Shown here: positions 41,222 through 52,484 of the stretch, piece by piece
Position numbering within the stretch: position 1 is the first letter of the stretch
How the letters are laid out: the number at the start of each line of letters is the position of its first letter
NCBI GenBank assembly: GCA_013400975.1
Contig: WBMZ01002991.1
Span: 62,001 to 126,000 of the forward strand
DNA: 64,000 bases
Direction: 5' to 3'
Origin: Atrichornis clamosus
Taxonomy: Eukaryota > Chordata > Aves > Passeriformes > Menuridae
The notes under the pieces: generated by a model
The model's database searches: none
Told to the model about the DNA's origin: nothing
What the model saw: the letters and a program-made list of their open reading frames with translations, nothing else
Made by a program: the position numbers and the translations under genes

Positions 41222-41315
41222 GGAATGTTGGGGGCTGGACTAGGGGATGTTTGGGAGTTAAACTTCATTTTTAAAGGCCTCTTCCATCCCCAAACATTCT
41301 GTGATTGTATGTTGG
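41222..41315 (+). mobile_element. CR1 LINE tail fragment, diverged
   Basis: The end reads ggactaggggatgtttggg, then aaaggcctcttccatcccca and attctgtgattgtatg, matching the CR1 tail pattern (ggactagatgatct...cccttccaacccc...attctgtgattctatg) with several changes. It is a short relic. Confidence 0.7.
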
Positions 41316-43410
41316 TGATATTTCTTTTGTTTGTACTGTACAAGTGTCGTTGGTGCATCACAAGCATCCATGGGACTTTGGGGCCAGATTGTTAGTTGAT
41401 TTCACTTCCACTTCTGACAACGGAAAGAAAACTAAATTTGGTGGAATGAGCCAGCCAGGATGCAGTTGAAGCAAACCCTGTATGAAGTTATCTGGAGTTT
41501 TTTAAAGCTGAGCAGCAGTTTCTTTCCCTTTTGATGGACTATGAGTCCTGGGAATGTCCTCTTAGAGCTTGCTGAGCTTTTGCCTGGTGGTTGAAATTAT
41601 GATTTCCCTGCCCTTACTTCAACTTTTCCTGGATAGGAGTGATTTGGTGTTCAGTTGTGCCCCTTACTAAGTACAAGATGACGGTTTCCTTGGAGTAGTT
41701 TGAAAAGTTAGTGTGATGTGGAATACATATAAGAAACTTTAAGGTGCTGTAATGATGCACCCTGGTCATTGAACAGTGTCTTTCCCAAAAAATGTTTTGA
41801 GCTTTGGGTTGTGCTTGTTGAGAATCTGTAACTTAATATCACTTTGTTCTATCCCTCAAATATCAACAGCTCCATGAAATAACAGAGGGTTTATATGCAG
41901 TTTCAGACATTTTGGTAGACCTTCATCTCTTCAGAAGTGTTTGGTTGGGAGAGTGATGATAATGTTAATAAACACAGTTGATTTGTGCTTTGTAGAAAGC
42001 AAGTTTCATGTATACCTACAAAATGCAGCAGAAAGCATATGCATATTTTACTGAATTTATAAGAGGTGTTCTGACACAATTGAATATTATACATACTGAC
42101 TTTCAGTGCTTCATACAGTTCAAAAGAAGGAAGTACTGTAAAATACAGCCAGAATAATTTTTAAGAGGTTTTTCTTTTTTTTTGTTTCTCTGCTAGCCAT
42201 CCTGAGGGTTGTAAAGAAAGCAGCATCCTAAAATACGCAATCTAATTAATGTATTTTATATTAGCACTATAGTGATCAGAATCTTTAGGCAATGCTAAGT
42301 GACTGGACTTGCTACAGCAAAGTGCCTGTATTGAGTCATTAGTCAAAATGGAACATTTTGGCTGTTGAGGAGTGACTGTTGCAACATCTGTGTGATATAT
42401 AGGATTTGGGTCTTCATAGCTGATCTCGTCTGAACTCTTACAAAGTATTCAGGATGAATTGCAATTAAACTGCCATGAAGACCCATTCTATTCTGGGGGC
42501 AAAAAGTGGAAAAAAAAAATAGTAAGAACATGCTGCTGATGTTTAGCATGTGTCTGTTTTTGTTTTGACATGTGATGGCCACAGGGCTTAGTAAATAATG
42601 ACAGGTTTTAAAATAAGCTTGTGTAATAATTGGTGTGAGTGAAAAACAAATGCAAGCTCAGGTACTATAAATGTCTTCCTATGTAATTCTTCCCTGGGTG
42701 AGGGTTTCAGTCAGAGGCAGTGCATTTCCTCAGTCATAAAGGTGTTTGAAAGATACTGGTATTTTCATGTGAAAAGCAAGTGGTTTCTTCTGCCATGGTG
42801 CGAAAGGAGGCATGGCTGTTTGCAGATCTGCCACGGTTGCATAATTAGGATTGTGTAACTTTTTAACTTAAAAAAACCTAATTTACCAGAAAATTCAATG
42901 ATATTTTCCCTCCGAGGTGAAAATGCTAGGCAAAGGTCTGATATTTGCCTACCGTTTCCTTTTGGCACAAGAATAATAATTACTTTGTACCTAAAAATGT
43001 TTACACAAATTTTGATTTTATTTTTTCCCTGGGAAAACGTGGGGGAAAGCTGTAAGGTTTCTTAACAGGGATTTGCCAGTACATCTGTGTTCTCCCCAGT
43101 GGCTGCCCAAGTTTGCAGTTCTTGTGTGAAAACAATGAGGCATTTCAGCCTTTACGTATCAATTTACTTAAGAAAATTGTTATATCTGACAACTTTAACA
43201 GTTTGAACTCTCCAGTGAAAAATGTTCTTACCCTTCTTACTGTAGATGATGTTTTATAAGTCTGGAAATGAGTACAAACCACATCCGCATGGGAATCTTG
43301 CTCTTTGCATACACTTTATTCTTTGCAAGTGCTGCTAAATTCATAGTTTACTTAATATGTCCTTTATTGGGTGTGAAATTTCCCTTTCTGATTTAGACAT
43401 TTCTTTGTGT

Positions 43411-43480
43411 TGAATTGAAAAAAAATTTTTTTCAACTCAGTAATTTGAATTGAAAAAAAAATTCTTTCATCTCAGTAATT
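43411..43480. repeat. 35-base tandem duplication, two copies
   Basis: Units 43411-43445 and 43446-43480 begin tgaattgaaaaaaaa and end ctcagtaatt, with three mismatches. It is a small local duplication in intronic sequence. Confidence 0.9.
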
Positions 43481-46400
43481 TTCATCAGTTCTTGCAAATG
43501 CAAAACTTTCATCCCAGTGGCATCACATGGCATCACTGGTAGTGTCTGAGCCCTTGCTTTCCAGAGATTCTAGGTTTTTAGCCCTTTTAGGGGCTACATA
43601 ACATCTATTTGCTTACACAATAAGACTTCGGAGCCAACAGCAGGGCCAAAGCTCCATTTCTTTTCTACATGGCAGATGTGCAAAGAAAAGTAATCCTACA
43701 AAAGATGATTGGAAACTATTGGACACTTCTGTGATTTGGCACAGTATCCTTATGTTCAATTGCTGTGGCTCAGAAGAAAGTGAGATAAAGTTGAGTTTCT
43801 GCTGATTGAGAGCAGCCCAAGAATTAAGAGCTCATTTGTATCTCAGCACTGTTTTGGGTACTCCTGTACATTGTTAATGTGTATTTAGTAAGTACCATTA
43901 CTTACTGCTTAATTCACCCTTGAGAGACACTCAAGTCTTCTGCAGGTTAGCACCAATGGGATTAGGCATCATATAAACCTAGTTTCAGCCATCAAAATGG
44001 TGTTTAAGGAGGACCTTAGTGGTGGGCATCTATTTGACTGTTGTCTGCATGGGAGCTGTTCTCACTCTCACAAGTCACTGTATACTACAATTCAAAAGAA
44101 AATGGGTTGTGGGGGGGCAGAGTGAAACAACTGTGGTATTTTTGTTGCCTTCTGAAATTTTAATAATAGTGGAAGTACTGTCTGTCAGATCTGCCATTGC
44201 TCTGCCATTATGTTTTAAGGTCCACATGGGAAATGACTAGTATTTTATTAAACTGTTTTCATTTTTTAACTTCTTCTCCAGGGAAATAAGTAGCAGCATG
44301 AAAAGATTAACAGTTTATGTAGTTCTCTAGTTTAGTTTCATATCTGAATAATCCCAAACCTTTTCTTTTGTATAGAGACAGGTTTTGTATAGATTCAGGA
44401 TGTCCATGTCAGAAGGCAGTCAGACAGAACAGGTAGATTTTGTGTTATCTGACATACTCCGTCAGACTCTTAAGGTGCACAGCAAGATTAGGCAACCAGA
44501 AACAAAATATTTACCTGATCCTTTAAAAGCATTGGGATCAGAGAAATCAATTAGCTGCTAATTGATTGACAAGATTATTTGACTTGTTGGCTGTTTTGGC
44601 ATCTCTTTGATAGCACATCTTTGTTCAGTTCAAGGAGAAGAACTGTGATTTGTTTTCACATTCCTACCTATAAAAGGAAGTGTTTAAGATTAATTTGGCT
44701 CCTGCATATCTTTTTCTCTTCTTTTTTTCCCCTTTAATAGTCATCCTGTGGAAATAAGTGTTCAGCTGGACTTTGGCAATGTGTAAGCTTTTTTTATACC
44801 TTTTTTTCCCATCTGGTAGTAATGTGTACATTTTGTATGCTGCTGAAACAGGAAATAGTGATGTACTTTTAAGTGAGCAATCCTTGTCATTATAGTTAAA
44901 AGGTCAGTGTTAAAGCATTTCTGCTCTAGACTTCTTCTATGGCTTCTTAAAATACACTGAACTTGAATTTAAGGTTTTTGGTTCGTGCTATTTTTCTACA
45001 GAGAGTGGCCGTTTAAAATTATATTTGAGATACTTAACATAGCAAAAACTGAGTGCTTTGCTGCAGCTGTCCTCAAAGCCTTTATGATACAAACCAGTAT
45101 CTCTTAATGAAAATTGCCCATGTCTTCTTGCTACTGTGTAATTGAACGTTTCTTGCAATAAATGTTACAATTTTCTCTGTAGACATCTTAGAGGTGTTGG
45201 ATTAGTTTATTTTCACCTTGTAGCAAATAACTTCGTATATTTGGTATGTAGGATGTAAAAACTAAAACCTAAGTGGTCTGATTCTGTTTGTTTTTATGAT
45301 GAATAAATCTGGAATTACATCCTTGGATTTGCAATTCATTACTTTAGATTCATACCAGGATAGTGTAGAGCAGAATGTGGCTCTCCTTCTTGCTGTTGGA
45401 ATAATTTGCCTCCTTTTAGTCACTCTGAGTCAAATCTTGTATCTGTTCAAAGCTTCTTGAAGTCAGGTGAGAGGCTCTTGTTTCATACCTGATTTTTCTG
45501 TAAGAATTAGTGTGTGCCTGACCTCTGACTCAGTAGGATTGCATTCAGAGTCTTGCTCCTCTTCACAGCAAGTACAAATAGACATTTATATGAAATGTCT
45601 GAAGTAGGTATAAGATCGTGCAGTTCAGGTGATCAGATGAGTTCAGGTTATCAGGTGTTAAAGTACAAGATAGATTAGATTATTTATTTGTTTTCTTAGT
45701 TGGTTTCAGTGTGCTTTTAGGCAGACCGGTTCCAGTTGTTTTCTTACACATACTCTGATGATGGTCTCAGGTAACAGTTTGAATTATCTGAATTAATTGA
45801 GATTAAGGTGAATTTGGTAAAGCCATAACATTAATGAAATACTTAATACTACTACAATTATCTTAAATGTGTTAGATGCCAATTCTCAATGTCTGAGATC
45901 CTGGAAGAGTTCACAAAGTATAAGCCAGATTTAGTTCAAGCACTAAAATAGTAATTGCATGAATCAAAATGCCAGGTTTTATACCACTTGTAGTTTTACA
46001 TGCCCAGAATCTGTCCCTTGAAATGAGCAACTACTAGGGACACAAATGTGTGTTCATAGAAACGTGAGAGTAAAAGCCTGAAGAGGTTGCAGTCTACCCC
46101 TGACACATTTGTAACTGGATCCTCTCAGTCAGTCCCCTCCATTCCTGGCATCTTGGGGAATCCTCGTGAGCACAATATAGCAATGGAGAACAGATTCTGC
46201 CCTTGTCCTCAAGTAAGCTTAGAACAGTTTGTTTGATCATTGTGCACTGTGTGTATGCCCTGAGCACTGTTTGGTTTTGTATTGGATAGTACTTTTAAAT
46301 GACATTTTAAAAAGTATAATGCAATAATCAGTTCAGCTGCCCAGATTTAAAAAAAAAAAAAACAAACCCAAAAAACCAATCAAAACCATATGTGTTATTC

Positions 46401-47858
46401 TAAATATTTCAGGGTTTTTCCAAAACTGTGATTCTCTGGCTGGTTTTGGAGAGTGGCAATATTTCACTAAAGCACTGAAATCCAAAGGCCAGGCAGAACG
46501 GAGTGGAATTAAATTAATAAATTCGAATAATATCTTCAAATGTGAACAGGTAACAACAGCACTTACAAGACAGAAAGTGGTAGATTAAAATAAATACATC
46601 TAACCTATCTTAAAAGACCTTGCCTTCTTTGAATTGCATGTGCAAAATGATTTCTTATAACTCCTGCCAAACTGCAGCAAAAGCACAGGTATCCTCACAT
46701 TCCCCAGAAATTCAAGACTTTGCCAAGTGCCCGTGGTTGGCATAGGAGTTTACAGTCATTCCTAGAGGTGTTCAAATAGACAGGTAGAAGGGCAGCTACA
46801 AAACCACAGTCAGATGGTCAGATTAGCCCCCTAACCAGGGGCTATTGGAAATGCAAAGGGAATCTCTCTGGTCAAGAATGGGAAGCCTCTTTGCAAAACT
46901 GGAAAATTAAAGTGTTTCTATTTCCTTATCTATTTAGAAGGTACCATGCAAAGGCATGTAAGTGTGATGTCAAGTAGTACAAAAAAGCTTGCAGTTAGTC
47001 ATCTTTTTTTCCATTCACATAAATGTCAAACATCCCAAGGGCTGAAGTTTTTTCTTATGTTGCTGCATAACATCCTCAGTCCCTGAATTAATATATAACC
47101 TTGCAAAGAAGAATGAAGAAATGCTTATCCATCTTCATGCCAGTTAAATCAGTTCAGAGGTGTACACTGGTTTGTGGTCGAGAGTTCTTCTTCAGACTTA
47201 GCCCACCTATGGCTTTGCCTATGTAGAAGAAGCTATAAATCCATGTTTTACTAGGGTTCCCAGTCTTTTTTATTTTTCGCTGGGATGTCAACACCAAACA
47301 GCTCTTTGGGGAATCTCATTAGTAGGTCAGAGGGAAACGTATGACAGCAAGCTGAAAGTGTGCTGTCTTTCTTCCTGAAAGGCCAAGGCAATTTTCTTGT
47401 CAGTTGCCGGTGGGGAAGAGCTCAGAGGTGGCCTCCCTCTCTGGTAAGGCTGCTGGGCTTATCCCAGACATAAACTAGACTTGCCTAATAAGGGTCTTGG
47501 CAGAGATCTGTGCATGAATGTAAGGATTTCATAGGAGCCACTGCAGTTTGGCTGTGCTAACACTTGCCCTGTAGAATACAAATTCTTCAGGGGCCAGTTA
47601 CTGTGGTTTCAGGCTGGCTTTGTGCTGGCAGAACTGGACAGAAAAGATTTAAAACAGGGCTGGATCTGACCCTTAGTCCTTACACTAGAGTCAATATTTA
47701 TTCTGTGTGGTGCACTCAGGATTTAGCCTGGAAGACATAAGCTTCCAATTTGTTCACTTGCAAGAACTGTAACATGAGCTACAAATTGAGAAGCAGTAAA
47801 AGTCATGTTTTGCCAAATTTTATTTTAAAGCTGTTGAGTGTAACCATTTTAATGGTCT

Positions 47859-47895
47859 GAAAAAAAAAAAAGAGAGAAAAAAAAGAAAAGAAGGA
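47859..47895. repeat. homopurine A/G tract
   Basis: A run of about 36 purines of the type aaaaagagagaaaa and aaaagaagg. A similar A-rich tract is at 46349-46377. Both are low-complexity intronic sequence. Confidence 0.85.
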
Positions 47896-50796
47896 ATAAT
47901 CTTGGAGCTCTGCAGTCAACCAGATATACATCTCCTGCATACACCTCACAAAGGCACCCTAGTTAAAAACGGAGCAACAGAATAACGCTCCTTTCTAGAA
48001 AGTCTTAAAAATCTTGATTTAGTAGGTGCATCTGACATACATACAGCTCCTGGTTTCCCAGTAATCTTCTCATGTTCAAAGTTTTCACAGAAGTGAAATG
48101 TCCTGGTTTGAAGCAGGCAGATAGTGCATCTAGCGCGACTGAGGGAGCTGGCTCCCAGGCCACATTCCTACCAGGAAACCTGGCTTGGCCCCCAGCCGGG
48201 CAGGACTTTGCAGCTCCTGTCAAATGATGTGTTCAGTGCAGCTCCCATATGGCTTCTGATCTGTGTAGGTGGGCTACTCTTAGTCACTCCAGCAGAGCTG
48301 AGCCATGCCAAAGAGAGAAGAGTGCGCTTTTATCATCCTCAGTTTCTTAGTTTTAAATAGGTAGCACCTGAAATATAGTGAGTTTCTGTCCATTGAATAG
48401 TAAATGTTTGATGAAAAGCGTTATTTAAAAGTATATTTACAATTTTTTCTGAAGGAGAAACTTTAATCACTTGGAAAAATGGAAGTCCATTGTCAGTTTA
48501 AGCTAGGCTGTGAATGCAGCCAGATGAGTCTTGAGTGGATGAGAGACAGAATGCAAACTAGCTTTGCAATGTCTTACACTTCCCCAGTTAGGCCAGTCTC
48601 CCATTAGGGAGGGGAAAAAGAACAAGTGAAATAATGTTAAAGGCATCTTTGACACAGGATGGATGGCAGATGAAACCAAAGCAGAAATTATGATGTTCCT
48701 TCTGGAAAGGGGTTTATTTTCCCCACGAGAGTGACTCTGGCCAAACTTAAGCCATCAATAATCCCTGTAATTAGTCTATACCTGTTTCATAGTGTAGGTT
48801 GAAAAATTGTATAGAATATTCTGAAATAGCAGGACTGCAGAATGGCTTGAACTCTGTAACAGAAGTCTCAGTTCAGAACTGAAAAATTTTGGATGTATAT
48901 CAGCATAATCTTTTGCTCAAATAAAACCATTCCTGTCGCATTTCTGTGACTAGCAGATTTCTTCTATAAAGGTGCTCTCAGTGAAAGGAATATGGAAAAG
49001 AAAGGATACTCCCATCTTCTAGAAATGTCTTCTTCAGCATTTGCAAAATTGCCTAATAAGGAGAAAGGTATTTTTCTTTGAAGATGGATGATATCTTCAT
49101 GGTCTCTCAGTCAGAAGCATTCGCTCTTGTCCCTGTTTCTGCTTCTCAAGCCACACATTTTCCTGTTCATCTGTGCTCATATATTGGCATCATTACTGAC
49201 CTGCGATTCAGTGTAGCTCAGCTGCTGGAAGTGGTTTGCCACTTACCTGCCCTTTCCTCATGAGCCACTGCCGAGCTGCTCAGTAGTAACCACTTCTGAT
49301 AGATTGTAGATGGAGCACAAGGATTTCTTTTTCCATTTGTAGAGACACTTTTTATTTGAGGAAGCGGATTAGGAAAAATTAAAAAAAATTATTTTATTTC
49401 ATTTTTATTTTTTTATTTTAGAGAATCAGACAAGAGAGTTATTTTAAAAAACTATTATCACATTAAAGCTGAATGATATTATGACCTAAAATATTCTGGT
49501 TTGTATTTGATAGTTTGCTGTTATTTTGTACTACAGGGGATTTTTCTGAAGTTAAAATTAAAAAATATTTGACTAAACCAACATTCCATCAGTTATTGCT
49601 GGCCTAAATACTGATATATTATTTGTACTACTAAATAATTAATTTATAACAGGTGGCACAGTAGTGATTCTATTTGTGTCAAGTCATTGGGCTTTGCTAA
49701 TGTTCATTTGTTCTTGGAAAGTGTTATTAATTACAAAGAATTTAAAAGTGTTTTTCAATATTTGATGATGTTTTTTCTTTATAAACTTTACTTTTTTATC
49801 ATTTGTTGGTGTCAATCAATGGAGAAAACATGAGTGCTCTAGCTTCTTTCTGATAGTTTCTAATGGAGGATCATTACGGTAGTCTCTATCCCATACTGTG
49901 AAGCTAATGTTCCAACTGTTTCTAAAGATCTGTTCTTTAGAGGTGCTCTGACTGTTGTCTTAAGTAAAAACCATAAAGAAATCTTGTCATTGTTTCTTTT
50001 ATTATCACAATTGAACAAACATCCTTTGTAATGAAACAAAAGCCAAAATCTGTTTTCAAAGGAAGATTTGTTGAAAACTGAAAGGGAGAGTTCTATTTTG
50101 ATGGGAGAATTGGTCTTAAGGCAATGAGATGATGTTCAGGCTCCCTGTTCTCTGAGCTGGTCTTTTCAACAATACAGAGTAGCCTGCAGTGTGGTGACAG
50201 TTAGACAGGTGGCAAATCATGCAGTCACAGAAGTCTTTTCACCATGTATTTGATCTGTAGGTTTCTTCTTTGAGAAGGCAGCCATATATCCTTTAGCAGT
50301 ATCACACTGGTGTTAAGCAATTTGGACACCTACTCCTGTTTCACTACATTTTCTTGTCCCTGAGAGGTGACACCCTAACCAGGAGTTTGTTCTGGTCCCT
50401 GAAACATTTAATGAGAGGCCTGGAGTCTAAAAGTATTAGCTGGAGAGAGGCATTGAAAGGGGATTTGCCAAGGGGATTCAGGGATAATCCAGGCTTAACA
50501 AAGGCATAGGAATGAAGAGGTACATTGACAGCTTTCCTTTTACTGATTCAGGAAGGTGAGACTTTGTTAGTTTAGACCTGCAGTTATTCATCTCCACACT
50601 AGCAACCTAAGTCCTTTAAAACTATTCATGCTCGTATTCTTCAAATGTAATTGCTCAGACCTCTAGGACACAATATGAAATGTTCTCGTGTATGGATAAA
50701 TTAAATTTTCAGGTCTCTACTGTAAAGAATAGAAGACTTTCTTCATCATCTATACATAATATTAAGAATTCCTTATGACCTTTTTTTTTTCCACAG

Positions 50797-50841
50797 AAAA
50801 TTTGAAGATAGTCATGCCTATTAGATGTCTAGAAGATGCAG
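50797..50841 (+). other. HIVEP2: candidate 45-base non-coding 5' exon of HIVEP2
   Basis: A run of ten T residues plus ccacag ends at 50796, and 45 bases later GCAG|gtaatt forms a donor. Human HIVEP2 is known to have several non-coding leader exons before the giant coding exon, so a small exon here fits. Splicing it to 52103 keeps an upstream ORF open across the junction (ATG at 50814 to TAG at 52144). No RNA evidence is available to me, so the exon remains a prediction from splice signals, position and frame. Confidence 0.6.
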
Positions 50842-52146
50842 GTAATTATTTTATACTGAAAAAAAATCATATATGCCTATTACTTGTGTGTTTTCCTGCA
50901 CCTTGCTATTGTTTCTACAAGCCACATTCAGTTTCTCCACTGTAGAAATGAAAACTATTCCAGTATCTCTAATACTGATTTTTTTACCCTTTTCCTTGCT
51001 ATTTTTCAATCATGACTGTCTTTATAATTCTCATAATTTCATCCAAAAAATGTCATGTGTTTGAATACTATGAAAACAGAAAGCCTAGATTCTTCAAATT
51101 CAAATGCTGTACTTTTCTATGAAGATCATACCTTTGAGCTTTTCTGGTTTTTTTAGTAGACCCATGGAAACCTATTGCATTTAAGCTTTAAAAATGCGTG
51201 TATACCTGGATGGAAATGTTTCAACAGTGAAATCCAAAATGCTAAAGTCACATAAACACAGTCTCTAATACATCCTTTACATCTAGCAAGACTTTCTCGC
51301 TAAAATTTAATATAGTGATTGGAAGATAGAGATGAGGAGAGGTACCAGTAGTGCTGTGTTTGGAATGCTTCTTTGATATCTCTTTTTTGACTGTTCGAAA
51401 GTAGTTTAGAAAGGTGAACAACACCTTCTTGTAAAACCAGTTAGATGATCTAAGGTAAGAAGTACCTCACTTTGGCAGCCTTTTAGCAAAATTCAGTGTA
51501 TACTCGAAGGATTTCTGCCTAGCTGACTGTGAGAGACAAGCATCTCCATAGTGGAGGGCCATGTGCACAGACAGCCTCTATGTCAGAAGGACCTATCACA
51601 ACATGGAAAGATTTCTCCTCTGACCACCCTCCTTTGACTTTAGAGGAAGGCCAGGTGACCAAAGTGCATGTCTGAACCATAGGTGAGTATTACTGGATAA
51701 GGTAATTCCCACCCACAGTGTTAGGCCTCTATTTTCAGCAGTGATTTGCTGAAAGAGCTTTGAAAGTATGTGGTGGACTTTCTGAGATCAAGCCTTTAAA
51801 CTGTCCCCAGAAAGCCTTCCAAAGCTGCTGTTTAATTTGGAAAGTGTAGATCTCTATTTTCTATTCCTTAGGGCTGCTACTGAGTAGTGATTATGCTTGT
51901 GTGCAGTCGCTGGAGCCAGTCTTTGCTGTGTCTGTTCACAAAAGGGAGTTTTATGAAATGTAGTTACCTTTGCTTAAGTCCTTCAATACCTTCCATGTAA
52001 GGCTAAATAAAAGTACAGCTGACTGCGCCAATGTTGTTTAGTATGGCTGTACTAATTGGTGTATATGATTTCTTTTTTTTTTAATTTTATATTTCTGTAC
52101 AGATAGCTATGTCACCATGGAAGAGATGAAGAGAACTTTGCTGTAG
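50814..52146 (+). other. spliced upstream ORF (23 codons) in the HIVEP2 leader
   Basis: If 50841 is joined to 52103, ATG at 50814 opens a frame of 23 codons, starting MPIRCLEDAD and ending KRTLL, with TAG at 52144-52146. The second ATG in this frame (52117) sits in ACCATGG, a near-optimal initiation context, and would give a 9-codon version from the start-codon exon alone. Upstream ORFs of this kind usually reduce scanning to the main start; whether this one is translated is inference. Confidence 0.45.
50842..52102 (+). other. putative leader intron of HIVEP2
   Basis: It is bounded by gtaatt at the left and a long T tract plus ctgtacag at the right. Inside lies a possible 39-base cassette exon (51644-51682, acceptor gactttag, donor ATAG|gtgagt). 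Otherwise the sequence is unremarkable AT-rich intron. Confidence 0.5.
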
Positions 52147-52195
52147 GAGATCACAAGTATCTCTGGGCCATTCTGCGTCTCAGTATTTAATAACA

Positions 52196-52219
52196 ATGGA
52201 AAATGTCCAAATGCTATAA
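52196..52219 (+). other. short upstream ORF (7 codons) in the HIVEP2 leader
   Basis: ATG at 52196 in acaATGg context (A at -3, G at +4) opens MENVQML followed by TAA. It overlaps the next upstream ORF in another frame. Strong start context in a leader suggests ribosome engagement, but no conservation check was possible. Confidence 0.4.
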
Positions 52220-52283
52220 CAAATCCTTGCAAATGTATAATAAACTGTTTAGGAAAGTTCATGCCATGAACAGAACTGTATAA
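52203..52283 (+). other. upstream ORF (26 codons) in the HIVEP2 leader
   Basis: ATG at 52203 opens a 26-codon frame (begins MSKCYNKSLQ) ending with TAA at 52281-52283. It overlaps the 7-codon ORF at 52196 in a different frame and ends about 200 bases before the main start at 52485, a spacing that would allow reinitiation. Confidence 0.4.
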
Positions 52284-52313
52284 TACTCACATTAGTGTAC
52301 AGACACAAATCTA

Positions 52314-52484
52314 ATGCCTATAGACTACTGCGTGGAAAGTTCCAAAGAGAAAGAAAAGTCTGTGAACTTGCAACAGCCCTGGAAAAATGGGAGCAACAAT
52401 ACTTTAAAAAGCACAGCTTTGGACACACTCCATGTGTCTGCACAGCTTTCAAGTGATCTAGCACTTAAGACCTTGTGTAACAAA
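52314..52484 (+). other. in-frame upstream extension of the HIVEP2 reading frame (57 codons)
   Basis: The main frame is open upstream of 52485 to a TAG at 52293. Within it an ATG at 52314 would add 57 residues starting [10 protein letters not shown]. Its context (C at -3, C at +4) is weak, whereas 52485 has a strong one and matches the human N terminus, so the upstream start is not used for the CDS call. The stretch may be plain leader or a minor N-terminal extension. Confidence 0.4.

Larger units (their letters stand above)
26914..50796 (+). other. putative long first intron of HIVEP2
   Basis: About 24 kb lie between the island donor and the 50797 exon candidate. I found no protein-coding exon with a recognisable product. 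Contents seen: a (GT)11 run, CR1 fragments at 37.7 kb and 41.2 kb, a 35-base tandem duplication at 43.4 kb, homopurine and AT-rich tracts near 46.35, 47.87 and 49.4 kb. Further leader exons could be hidden here, since non-coding exons leave no frame signal. Confidence 0.45.
52103..52484 (+). other. HIVEP2: HIVEP2 5' leader part of the start-codon exon
   Basis: A long T-rich tract followed by ctgtacag ends at 52102, giving a good acceptor; the exon would then run without another obvious acceptor to the start at 52485. The 382 leader bases contain several ATGs before the accepted start: 52117, 52126, 52196, 52203, and an in-frame one at 52314. This is an unusually ATG-dense leader and suggests translational control. 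That the exon begins here is inferred from the splice signal and from continuity of an upstream ORF with the 50797 exon, not from transcript data. Confidence 0.7.

Noticed and set aside
48095..48360. Possible LTR start (tgtcctggttt-type) with a 78-codon ORF
   Set aside because: No matching second LTR, primer-binding site or internal retroviral frame was seen nearby.
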